Below are positions 20,601 to 27,365 of a stretch of 64,000 nucleotides of DNA, in pieces. Position 1 is the first letter of the stretch; each line of letters begins with the position of its first letter. A program made the translations under genes and the position numbers. Below the pieces are notes generated by a model. The model had not been told where the DNA came from and made no database searches. It saw only the letters and a program-made list of their open reading frames with translations. Location: contig NZ_KE386897.1 in the NCBI RefSeq assembly GCF_000429405.1, positions 318,031 to 382,030 on the forward strand, read 5' to 3'. The DNA comes from Algoriphagus marincola DSM 16067. Lineage in GTDB: Bacteria; Bacteroidota; Bacteroidia; Cytophagales; Cyclobacteriaceae.

Positions 20601-21608
20601 ATGAAGAAAATTTTAATTACAGGTGGAGCAGGATATATTGGCTCCCATACAGCAGTAGAGTTGATCAATTCGGGATTCGAACCGATTATTATAGATGACT
20701 TCTCCAATTCCAAAGAGCAAGTCTTAGAAAGATTAGAAGAGATTACGGGTAAAAAAATTGCCTGTTATCGAGGAGATTGTGCTGATAGGAGTCTCCTGGA
20801 TCAGGTGGCCAAAGACCATCAACTGAGTGGGGTGATTCATTTTGCCGCTTTCAAAGCAGTGGGAGAAAGTACAGAACTCCCCTTAAAATACTACCGAAAC
20901 AATCTGGTTTCCCTCATAGAGATTATGGAATTTATGCGGGATCATAAAATCCAGGATTTGGTCTTTTCTTCATCCTGCACTGTGTATGGCCAGCCAGACG
21001 TGCTTCCTGTCACAGAAGCTACTCCTCGAAAGGATGCTGAAAGTCCCTATGGAAATACCAAAAAAGTATGCGAGGATATGTTAGTAGATTTTGTGAAAAG
21101 CAAGCCAGGTATTCGAGTCATCTCGCTCCGCTATTTCAATCCTGTGGGAGCTCATCCAAGTGGTAAAATCGGCGAACTCCCTCAAGGGAAGCCAAATAAT
21201 CTTGTCCCATTTGTAACGCAAACAGCAGCCGGTATTCGCGAAAAATTGACCGTATTTGGAGATGATTACGATACTCCTGATGGCTCCTGTGTAAGAGACT
21301 TCATTCACGTGATGGATCTTGCCGATGCCCATGTCAAAGCCTTAGCTTACCTGGATGAAAAACAGAACAATTTCTATGATGTGTTTAATGTGGGTACTGG
21401 GAAGGGAGACACTGTCTTGCAGGTCATCAAAACTTTTGAAGAAGTCACCAATGTCAAGTTGAACTATGAAATTGGTCCTAGAAGACCTGGTGATGTGGTG
21501 AAAATCTGGGCTGATACCAAGAAAATAAATGAAGTGCTTGGTTGGTACCCAAAATACTCACTTGCTGATTCCATGCGTGACAGTTGGAACTGGCAAAAAG
21601 GACTCTAA
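20601..21608 (+). CDS. galE: UDP-glucose 4-epimerase
   Basis: This 335-residue extended short-chain dehydrogenase interconverts UDP-glucose and UDP-galactose with bound NAD+. It has the N-terminal GGAGYIGSHTAVEL nucleotide motif (8-21), the catalytic Ser region FSSSCTVYG with YGNTK (Tyr/Lys pair), LRYFNPVGAHPSG, and GDGSCVRDFIHV-like residues in the C-terminal half (DTPDGSCVRDFIHVMDLA). The length is standard. It probably supplies sugar nucleotides for surface polysaccharide. A clear terminator follows. Confidence 0.95.
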   Translation: MKKILITGGAGYIGSHTAVELINSGFEPIIIDDFSNSKEQVLERLEEITGKKIACYRGDCADRSLLDQVAKDHQLSGVIHFAAFKAVGESTELPLKYYRNNLVSLIEIMEFMRDHKIQDLVFSSSCTVYGQPDVLPVTEATPRKDAESPYGNTKKVCEDMLVDFVKSKPGIRVISLRYFNPVGAHPSGKIGELPQGKPNNLVPFVTQTAAGIREKLTVFGDDYDTPDGSCVRDFIHVMDLADAHVKALAYLDEKQNNFYDVFNVGTGKGDTVLQVIKTFEEVTNVKLNYEIGPRRPGDVVKIWADTKKINEVLGWYPKYSLADSMRDSWNWQKGL

Positions 21609-21615
21609 AACCAAA

Positions 21616-21650
21616 GCCCTTTGATTACAGTTCAAAGGGCATTCATTTTT
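21616..21650 (+). terminator. Hairpin terminator after galE
   Basis: GCCCTTTGA (21616-21624) pairs with TCAAAGGGC (21632-21640), followed by ATTCATTTTT. It lies between galE and the convergent gamma-glutamyltransferase gene. Confidence 0.8.
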
Positions 21651-23343
21651 AATATCCTGCAGCTTGTCCGTCTTTTCTGGATTCTGAGGCTCCATAATAA
21701 ACTTTCCTTACGGGATCAAATTTGATAGCCTGATAGCCTCCAAAGGCTCCAACGCTGAATTCAATCCGATGGCCCATTTCTTCCAATTTTCGAATTACCT
21801 CATAAGAAAAACCACTTTCCAAATTAAGCGAGCCTCCTGAAGTCATTTTCGATCCGGTGGGTTGGGAGGAGCCTGTATGGCGCATGCGGGGAGCATCTCC
21901 CGCTTCCTGAATATTCATTCCGAAATCGATGATATTTACCAAAATTTGGGCATGACCCTGAGGCTGCACCGCACCTCCCATCAATCCAAAACTCATAAAA
22001 GGCTCTCCATCTTTAGTGACAAAAGCTGGAATAATGGTGTGAAAAGGTCGCTTTCCACGGGCCAACGAATTCCAGTGATCAGGGTCTTGAACATTGAACA
22101 TTTGACCTCGGTTTTGGAGGACAAACCCAAGACCGTCAGGAACCATGCCTGAGCCAAATTCATCATAGATACTTTGGATAAATGAAACCATATTACCCTC
22201 TGAATCTGCCACTGTCAAATAGGTGGTGTTTCCTTTTTCTATATTTCCAGCAGGGTATTCTCTGGAAGCTTGGTTCAGGTCGATTAGTTTTCTGCGCTCA
22301 GCTGCATATTCTTTGGAAATCAAGTGTTCGACAGGAATATTATTAAAAGCAGGATCTGCATAGTATTTTGCACGGTCTTCGTAGGCAAGTTTTTTAGCTT
22401 CTGTAAGTACATGGAGATACTCCGCACTTCCAAATCCCATGGATTGGATATCAAAGCCCTCCAGAATATTCAGCATTTGAAGAGCGGCGATTCCTTGACC
22501 GTTCGGAGGCAGTTCCCAGACATCATAGCCGCGATAGTTAGTGCTTACTGGGTCAACCCATTCAGATGTATGGTTTTTTAGATCTTCATAGCTCAAATAC
22601 CCGTCATTATCCTTCATAAACCGATCGATGGTCCTCGCAATTTCCCCTTCATAAAAGGCTTCTCTTCCACCTTTGGCAATCATATCATAGGTCCTTGCCA
22701 AGTCGGGATTTTTGAAAATATCTCCTTTATGGGGAGTAGTTTGGCCATTTGGCATGTAAGTAGCTTTGAATCCGGGAATATCCTTCATTCGAGGCCAGTC
22801 ATCATTCATTTGCCAAGCAATGATTTCTGAAACTGGAAATCCATTATTTCCATAATCAATTGCCGGTTGAAGGATTTCTTGCATGCTAAGTTTTCCAAAC
22901 TTTTCGTGAAGTTCGAACCATCCATCTACAGCTCCGGGCACTGAGACTGGGAGAGGTCCTAAGAAGGGGGCGTATTGTAGACCTTTTTCTTTAAAGACTT
23001 CCATGGTCAAACTTGCTGGAGCCCGACCACTGCCGTTTAGCCCATAGAGCTTTTTTTCTTTGGCATTCCAAACGATGGCAAATACATCCCCACCGATTCC
23101 ACAGGCATGCGGCTCAACTAGGCCCAACATGGCATTAGCAGCAATAGCCGCATCGACAGCGCTTCCACCTTTTTTAAGAATGTCAAGGGCGGCTTGTGTC
23201 GCTAGGGGTTGGCTGGTAGCCACCATTCCGTTTTGAGCAAGAATTTCTGACCGCGTGGCGAAGTTTTTACCTGTTACACGGTCTTGGGCTTTAATATTTG
23301 AAAATAACAATAGGCCTAAAGCCAAGAGAATAAGTCTTTTCAT
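21649..23343 (-). CDS. ggt: Gamma-glutamyltransferase
   Basis: This 564-residue periplasmic N-terminal-nucleophile hydrolase cleaves glutathione and other gamma-glutamyl compounds. It has a signal peptide (MKRLILLALGLLLFSNIKA). The autoprocessing site is GNTTYLTVAD, where the Thr at about residue 373-374 becomes the new N-terminus of the small subunit; the oxyanion-type segment is FGLMGG. The ATG at 23343 was chosen because it starts a clean signal peptide; the open frame runs 66 codons further upstream without one. The promoter region is shared divergently with the tRNA-Asp array. Confidence 0.93.
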   Translation of the reverse strand: MKRLILLALGLLLFSNIKAQDRVTGKNFATRSEILAQNGMVATSQPLATQAALDILKKGGSAVDAAIAANAMLGLVEPHACGIGGDVFAIVWNAKEKKLYGLNGSGRAPASLTMEVFKEKGLQYAPFLGPLPVSVPGAVDGWFELHEKFGKLSMQEILQPAIDYGNNGFPVSEIIAWQMNDDWPRMKDIPGFKATYMPNGQTTPHKGDIFKNPDLARTYDMIAKGGREAFYEGEIARTIDRFMKDNDGYLSYEDLKNHTSEWVDPVSTNYRGYDVWELPPNGQGIAALQMLNILEGFDIQSMGFGSAEYLHVLTEAKKLAYEDRAKYYADPAFNNIPVEHLISKEYAAERRKLIDLNQASREYPAGNIEKGNTTYLTVADSEGNMVSFIQSIYDEFGSGMVPDGLGFVLQNRGQMFNVQDPDHWNSLARGKRPFHTIIPAFVTKDGEPFMSFGLMGGAVQPQGHAQILVNIIDFGMNIQEAGDAPRMRHTGSSQPTGSKMTSGGSLNLESGFSYEVIRKLEEMGHRIEFSVGAFGGYQAIKFDPVRKVYYGASESRKDGQAAGY

Positions 23344-23531
23344 TGTATGAATATTTAGATCAAGTTTAGATGATTGAAAGGGTATGTCCAATAGTTTTCT
23401 TGTAAATGGAAGGATGCAAAAGCTCAAAGGGTATTTTTGAAGAAAATTATTTTGCTGATAAATAAGGAGATAACAAATTGCAGGTGTTTTTTTTCGCCTT
23501 GGTTTTTGTAATGAAAAATCAAAGCGATACA

Positions 23532-23560
23532 TTTGCATCACTTTAAGCCAAGGTTATAAG
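23532..23560 (+). promoter_or_regulatory. Predicted promoter of the tRNA-Asp array
   Basis: TTTGCA (23532-23537) and TATAAG (23555-23560) are separated by 17 bases, and the first mature tRNA starts 24 bases after the -10-like box. This fits a strong stable-RNA promoter; it is predicted only from the pattern. Confidence 0.45.
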
Positions 23561-23584
23561 AACTCTGGATTAAAAAATGTTATT

Positions 23585-23658
23585 GGAGCGGTAGTTCAGC
23601 TGGTTAGAATGCCTGCCTGTCACGCAGGAGGTCGCGGGTTCGAGTCCCGTCCGTTCCG
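23585..23658 (+). tRNA. tRNA-Asp (anticodon GTC), copy 1
   Basis: A 74-nt cloverleaf: acceptor GGAGCGG pairs with CCGTTCC (one G-U), anticodon stem CCTGC/GCAGG holds loop CTGTCAC with anticodon GTC, and the T arm is GCGGG-TTCGAGT-CCCGT. The discriminator is G. CCA is not encoded. First of three identical copies spaced 101 bp apart. Confidence 0.97.
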
Positions 23659-23685
23659 CATATTTTATTATTGATCAATCTTCCT

Positions 23686-23759
23686 GGAGCGGTAGTTCAG
23701 CTGGTTAGAATGCCTGCCTGTCACGCAGGAGGTCGCGGGTTCGAGTCCCGTCCGTTCCG
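23686..23759 (+). tRNA. tRNA-Asp (anticodon GTC), copy 2
   Basis: Identical in sequence to copy 1. The 27-nt spacers before copies 2 and 3 are also identical, so the array arose by recent tandem duplication or is kept uniform by gene conversion. Confidence 0.97.
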
Positions 23760-23786
23760 CATATTTTATTATTGATCAATCTTCCT

Positions 23787-23860
23787 GGAGCGGTAGTTCA
23801 GCTGGTTAGAATGCCTGCCTGTCACGCAGGAGGTCGCGGGTTCGAGTCCCGTCCGTTCCG
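23787..23860 (+). tRNA. tRNA-Asp (anticodon GTC), copy 3
   Basis: Identical to copies 1 and 2. Its 3' part (from 23832), with the terminator just after it, forms the left end of the 358-bp GIY-YIG cassette repeat. Confidence 0.97.
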
Positions 23861-23865
23861 CATCA

Positions 23866-23890
23866 AAGCCCCAAAATTTGGGGCTTTTTT
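23866..23890 (+). terminator. Hairpin terminator of the tRNA-Asp array (repeat copy 1)
   Basis: AAGCCCC (23866-23872), a 7-nt loop, GGGGCTT (23880-23886) and a T run. The same hairpin recurs 358 and 716 bp downstream. It ends only about 17 bases before the GIY-YIG start codon. Confidence 0.85.
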
Positions 23891-23907
23891 GTTTTGTTCA
23901 AGAGCTT

Positions 23908-24165
23908 ATGGAATATTATGTTTACGTGATTCAATCTGATCTTGATAGCTCATTTTATATTGGGAGCTCTGCCGATCCATATTCTCGACTTGAAAAGCAT
24001 AACAGGCCGCATAAAGGATACACTGCAAGAAAGCAACCTTGGTCTTTAAAGTATATTGAGAAATTTTCTTCCAAAAAAGAAGCTTTGTTAAGAGAGCGGT
24101 TTCTTAAGGCTCAAAAAAGCAAACAGTTAATAATAAAACTTATCCAAAATAACTCCACGATTTAG
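23908..24165 (+). CDS. Small GIY-YIG nuclease-domain protein (cassette copy 1)
   Basis: This 85-residue protein consists almost entirely of a GIY-YIG domain: YVYV (4-7), YIGSS (17-21), Arg27 in PYSRLEKHN, and Glu58 or Glu63 in KEALLRERFLK, the positions expected for catalysis. Related small proteins are often annotated as UvrC-like or URI-type nucleases; the function is unknown. The ATG at 23908 was chosen because the domain starts there; the longer frame would run back into the terminator. Its stop codon (24163-24165) falls inside the tRNA-like fragment that closes the cassette. There is almost no room for a private promoter, so expression probably needs read-through from the tRNAs. Confidence 0.8.
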   Translation: MEYYVYVIQSDLDSSFYIGSSADPYSRLEKHNRPHKGYTARKQPWSLKYIEKFSSKKEALLRERFLKAQKSKQLIIKLIQNNSTI

Positions 24166-24218
24166 AATGTCTGTCCCGAGAATCGGGAAGGTCGCGGGTT
24201 CGAGTCCCGTCCGTTCCG
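24161..24218 (+). pseudogene. 3' tRNA-Asp fragment with rewritten anticodon arm, copy 1
   Basis: The segment starts with TTAGAATG, as in the D-loop end of tRNA-Asp, and from 24190 to 24218 is identical to the variable loop, T arm and acceptor 3' strand of the real genes. The anticodon arm is replaced by TCCCGA-GAA-TCGGGA (24174-24188), a perfect 6-bp palindromic hairpin. The 5' half of a tRNA (acceptor 5' strand and D stem) is absent, so no tRNA can be made. Confidence 0.85.
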
Positions 24219-24223
24219 CATCG

Positions 24224-24248
24224 AAGCCCCAAAATTTGGGGCTTTTTT
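24224..24248 (+). terminator. Hairpin terminator, repeat copy 2
   Basis: Same AAGCCCC/GGGGCTT hairpin and T run as at 23866-23890, displaced by exactly 358 bp. It stands between the first tRNA fragment and the second GIY-YIG gene. Confidence 0.85.
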
Positions 24249-24265
24249 GTTTTGTTCAAGAGCTT

Positions 24266-24484
24266 ATGGAATATTATGTTTACGTGATTCAATCTGATCT
24301 TGATAGCTCATTTTATATTGGGAGCTCTGCCGATCCATATTCTCGACTTGAAAAGCATAACAGACCGCATAAAGGATACACTGCAAGAAAGCAACCTTGG
24401 TCTTCAAAGTATATTGAGAAATTTTCTTCCAAAAAAGAAGCTTTGTTAAGAGAGCGGTTTCTTAAGGCTCAAAAAAGCAAATAG
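24266..24484 (+). CDS. Small GIY-YIG nuclease-domain protein, C-terminally shortened (cassette copy 2)
   Basis: This protein is identical to copy 1 for its first 72 residues except Leu47 to Ser47. A CAG codon has become TAG at 24482-24484, removing the last 13 residues. The GIY-YIG core, Arg27 and both candidate catalytic Glu residues are retained, so it may still fold. The open frame extends upstream to 24167, but that part is the tRNA fragment and terminator read as codons, so the ATG at 24266 was chosen. Confidence 0.7.
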   Translation: MEYYVYVIQSDLDSSFYIGSSADPYSRLEKHNRPHKGYTARKQPWSSKYIEKFSSKKEALLRERFLKAQKSK

Positions 24485-24518
24485 TTTTTAATAAAACTTA
24501 TCCAAAATAACTCCACGA

Positions 24519-24576
24519 TTTAGAATGTCTGTCCCGAGAATCGGGAAGGTCACGGGTTCGAGTCCCGTCCGTTCCG
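24519..24576 (+). pseudogene. 3' tRNA-Asp fragment with rewritten anticodon arm, copy 2
   Basis: Same structure as the fragment at 24161-24218, with the TCCCGA-GAA-TCGGGA hairpin at 24532-24546. One base differs in the T stem (GTCACGGG for GTCGCGGG), turning a G-T pair into an A-T pair and so keeping the stem paired. It has no 5' half. Confidence 0.85.
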
Positions 24577-24581
24577 CATCA

Positions 24582-24606
24582 AAGCCCCAAAATTTGGGGC
24601 TTTTTT
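24582..24606 (+). terminator. Hairpin terminator, repeat copy 3
   Basis: Third copy of the AAGCCCC/GGGGCTT hairpin with T run. Similarity to the cassette ends a few bases later, at about 24612, where the sequence changes to the accA upstream region. Confidence 0.85.
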
Positions 24607-24737
24607 GTTTTTTCAACCGATAAGTAGGATTCTAAGGTTATCTGAATAGTATTTCAGAGGGATACTTTTCAATTTCCATGAAAGAATTTGCCGCTGCAGG
24701 ATATTCATTATCTTTGTTTTTGATAAAAACCAATCAA

Positions 24738-25685
24738 ATGGTATTAGAATTCGAAAAACCAATTGCTGATTTAGAGCAAAAACTCCAGGAAATGAAGGAT
24801 TTGGCCAAGGGTAGAAATATCGATTTAAGTGCCGATATTGAATCCCTGGAAGAAAAGATCCAAAATTTGAAAAAGGAAACATTCGAGAATCTGACTAGAT
24901 GGCAGCGAGTTCAGCTTAGTCGCCATGCAGATCGACCTTACGCGCTTGATTATATCTATGAGATCACCAATGACTTTATTGAGCTGCATGGAGATCGCAG
25001 TGTCAAAGATGACAAAGCGATGATTGGTGGTTTGGGAGATATTGATGGCCGGACGGTGATGTTTATCGGTCAGCAGAAAGGAAGAAATACCAAGCAAAGA
25101 CAGGAACGAAACTTTGGGATGGCCAATCCAGAGGGCTATAGAAAGGCACTACGCTTAATGAAAATGGCTGAGAAATTTGGTAAGCCGATCGTTACGCTAA
25201 TTGATACACCTGGAGCATTTCCAGGACTTGAGGCTGAAGAAAGAGGTCAGGGAGAAGCGATTGCAAGAAATCTCAAGGAGATGTTTATGCTGAAAGTACC
25301 CGTCATTTGTATCATTATCGGTGAGGGTGCATCAGGTGGCGCACTTGGAATCGCCATCGGAGACCGGGTCTTTATGCTAGAAAATACTTGGTACTCAGTT
25401 ATTTCTCCGGAATCATGCTCTTCTATTTTGTGGAGGTCTTGGGATTATAAAGAGCAAGCAGCAGAGGCATTGAAGCTTACTGCAAACGATATGAAGGGAA
25501 ATGGATTAATTGATGAAATTATTCCTGAGCCCCTAGGTGGTGCACATCGCGACTTGATAACCATGTCCGAAACGATCAAAGACACTATCTTAAAAACCTT
25601 AAAAGAACTCGATAAACAAAAACCCGAAAAACGAATCGATCAACGAATCGAGAAGTTTTGCTCGATGGGTGTGGTCGTCGAATAA
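24738..25685 (+). CDS. accA: Acetyl-CoA carboxylase carboxyltransferase subunit alpha
   Basis: This 315-residue subunit joins AccD to transfer carboxyl from biotin to acetyl-CoA, making malonyl-CoA for fatty acid synthesis. Family motifs: N-terminal helix [64 protein letters not shown] and [13 protein letters not shown]. The ATG at 24738 (MVLEFEK) was chosen because it matches the usual AccA N-terminus; the frame is open 20 codons further upstream. A terminator follows within 8 bases. Confidence 0.96.
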   Translation: MVLEFEKPIADLEQKLQEMKDLAKGRNIDLSADIESLEEKIQNLKKETFENLTRWQRVQLSRHADRPYALDYIYEITNDFIELHGDRSVKDDKAMIGGLGDIDGRTVMFIGQQKGRNTKQRQERNFGMANPEGYRKALRLMKMAEKFGKPIVTLIDTPGAFPGLEAEERGQGEAIARNLKEMFMLKVPVICIIIGEGASGGALGIAIGDRVFMLENTWYSVISPESCSSILWRSWDYKEQAAEALKLTANDMKGNGLIDEIIPEPLGGAHRDLITMSETIKDTILKTLKELDKQKPEKRIDQRIEKFCSMGVVVE

Positions 25686-25692
25686 ATCTTCC

Positions 25693-25725
25693 ATCCCGAA
25701 CTTTCCGGTTCGGGATTTTATTTTG
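25693..25725 (+). terminator. Hairpin terminator after accA
   Basis: ATCCCGAA (25693-25700) pairs with TTCGGGAT (25709-25716), followed by TTTATTTT. It sits just before the MBL hydrolase start at 25733. Confidence 0.8.
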
Positions 25726-25732
25726 AAATACT

Positions 25733-26572
25733 ATGGAACTGTACACTGTCAATACCGGATTTTTCAAACTGGACGGAGGGGCTATGTTTGGTGTAGTGCC
25801 TAAGGTTCTCTGGTCCCGTACAAATCCTGCAGATGAAAATAACCTCTGTACATGGGCTATGCGCTGCCTTCTCGTAGTTGATGGGGACAGAGTTGTGCTT
25901 ATCGATAATGGAATAGGTGATAAACAGGATGCCAAGTTTTTCTCCCATTATTGCCTGCATGGGGATGACTCTTTAGAAAAATCCCTGAAAGCCCTTGGAG
26001 TAGGTTTTCATCAGATTACTGATAATTTTCTGACACACCTGCACTTTGACCACTGTGGAGGTGGTGTCAAATATGGTTCTCATGGCCAATATGAAATGAC
26101 TTTTCCTCGTGCGACTTACTGGAGCAACCCGGATCATTGGAAGTGGGCGACCGAACCCAATCCGCGGGAAAAGGCTTCTTTCCTCAAGGATAATATCCTT
26201 CCTATGCAGGAATTGAATCAGCTGGATTTTGTGGATTTGAAAGAAAAGACCCTTTTCCCGGGATTTGACTTTATCACTGTTGATGGTCATACAGACAAGC
26301 AAATGCTTCCAAAACTCAGTTATAAAGGAAAAACTATTGTGTTTGTGGCAGATTTGCTCCCTTCAGTAGGACATATTCCGATTCCCTATGTGATGGGCTA
26401 CGATACCCGTCCTTTGTTGACCATGGATGAAAAGGCTAGGTTCCTCGAGGAGGCAGTTGACAACGATTATATCCTATTCTTTGAACATGATGCAGTGAAT
26501 GAATGCTGTACACTAAAGCGTACTGAAAAAGGGGTACGTGTAGATCAAACTTTCCGACTCGATGAAATCTAA
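25733..26572 (+). CDS. MBL-fold metallo-hydrolase
   Basis: This 279-residue metallo-beta-lactamase-fold hydrolase has the metal motif HLHFDHCGGG (about 101-110), a later VDGHTDKQM His, the VADLLPS Asp and a C-terminal EHDAV His. The arrangement resembles lactonase-like or general MBL hydrolases; the substrate is unknown. Its 3' end overlaps the patatin gene by 11 bases, so the three genes 25733-27922 form an operon. Confidence 0.88.
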   Translation: MELYTVNTGFFKLDGGAMFGVVPKVLWSRTNPADENNLCTWAMRCLLVVDGDRVVLIDNGIGDKQDAKFFSHYCLHGDDSLEKSLKALGVGFHQITDNFLTHLHFDHCGGGVKYGSHGQYEMTFPRATYWSNPDHWKWATEPNPREKASFLKDNILPMQELNQLDFVDLKEKTLFPGFDFITVDGHTDKQMLPKLSYKGKTIVFVADLLPSVGHIPIPYVMGYDTRPLLTMDEKARFLEEAVDNDYILFFEHDAVNECCTLKRTEKGVRVDQTFRLDEI

Positions 26573-27365
26573 TTTAAAAATCGGTGTTGCCCTTTCTGGA
26601 GGGGGAGTGCGTGGAATTTCTCACCTAGGAGTACTTCAAGGACTGAATGAAGCAGGAATATTCCCTACTCATGTCAGTGGCACGTCAGCAGGAGCAATTG
26701 CAGGAGCCATGTATTGCGAAGGGTATTCACCTACGGAAATTCTCAAGATTATCGTGGAGACAAATTATTTTAAGTTTCTTCGACCTGCCATTTCTTGGAA
26801 AGGTATTCTGAAAATGAGCAGTATTGAAGGACTTTTTCGAACTTATTTGAAGCATAATGATTTTTCCCAACTCAAAACTCCGCTGACTGTAGCTGCCACA
26901 GATATCAAAAAAGGAAAAGTAGTTTATTTTTCAGAAGGAGAGCTCATTGCTCCAGTGATGGCTTCCAGTTGTATTCCCGGGATGTTTGAGCCAATTGTGA
27001 TCGGAAACCGATTCCTAATTGATGGCGGAGTATTGAATAATCTTCCAGTGGAGCCTTTGGATGGGACATGTGATTTTGTGATTGGGGTCAACTGCAATCA
27101 CCTTCCTGAAGAAAGCGATATTAAAAATATGAAGCGATTGATTGAGCGATCGGTCATTATGTCGATGAATTACAACGTATACAGCCGTCAGGCAAAGTGT
27201 GATTATTTTATCGAGGCTCCTGGACTGGGGAAGTTTGGTGTCTTTGATATCAAAAAAGCTTCCGATTTATTTCAGGCAGGCTATGTAGAAACACTTCGAT
27301 ACATCGAAGAAAATCCTTCCATTTTGGAATTGAAAAATACTGGTGAAAAATCCCTATCAGCATGA
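26562..27365 (+). CDS. Patatin-like phospholipase (RssA-like)
   Basis: This 267-residue patatin-family serine hydrolase has the oxyanion motif GGGVRGISHLG (about 14-24), nucleophile GTSAGAIAG (Ser about 42) and the catalytic-dyad Asp in DGGVLNNLP. It lacks a signal peptide and is probably cytosolic or membrane-associated, acting on phospholipids or other acyl esters. It overlaps the MBL gene by 11 bases and the acyltransferase start as ATGA. Pairing with an acyltransferase suggests phospholipid remodelling (inference). Confidence 0.9.
   Translation: MKSNLKIGVALSGGGVRGISHLGVLQGLNEAGIFPTHVSGTSAGAIAGAMYCEGYSPTEILKIIVETNYFKFLRPAISWKGILKMSSIEGLFRTYLKHNDFSQLKTPLTVAATDIKKGKVVYFSEGELIAPVMASSCIPGMFEPIVIGNRFLIDGGVLNNLPVEPLDGTCDFVIGVNCNHLPEESDIKNMKRLIERSVIMSMNYNVYSRQAKCDYFIEAPGLGKFGVFDIKKASDLFQAGYVETLRYIEENPSILELKNTGEKSLSA

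Larger units (their letters stand above)
23585..23860 (+). repeat. Tandem 101-bp repeat of tRNA-Asp
   Basis: The period is exactly 101 bp (starts at 23585, 23686 and 23787): a 74-nt tRNA plus a 27-nt spacer. No difference is visible between the units. Confidence 0.95.
23832..24189 (+). repeat. 358-bp GIY-YIG cassette, unit 1
   Basis: The unit runs from the variable/T-arm region of tRNA-Asp copy 3 (GGTCGCGGGTT) through the terminator, the GIY-YIG gene and a rewritten anticodon-arm segment, to the next GGTCGCGGG. Unit 2 starts exactly 358 bp later and differs at only about six positions, so the duplication is recent. A third, partial copy (about 65 bp: tRNA end plus terminator) begins at 24548. 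Confidence 0.92.
24190..24547 (+). repeat. 358-bp GIY-YIG cassette, unit 2
   Basis: Second unit of the tandem repeat, same length as unit 1. Differences seen: an A/G change just after the tRNA end, G/A near the middle of the gene, T/C (Leu47 to Ser47), C/T making a stop codon, and two A/T changes after it. Confidence 0.92.

Noticed and set aside
23344-23541. 66-codon N-terminal extension of gamma-glutamyltransferase
   Set aside because: The ATG at 23343 starts a clean signal peptide directly followed by the mature enzyme; the extension has no coding character.
24167-24265. Upstream extension of the second GIY-YIG gene
   Set aside because: These codons are the tRNA fragment and terminator hairpin read as protein. 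The domain begins at the ATG at 24266.
23585-24612. Possible CRISPR array
   Set aside because: Periods are 101 and 358 bp and the repeats are tRNA genes and a nuclease gene. There are no 20-40-bp spacers and no cas genes.
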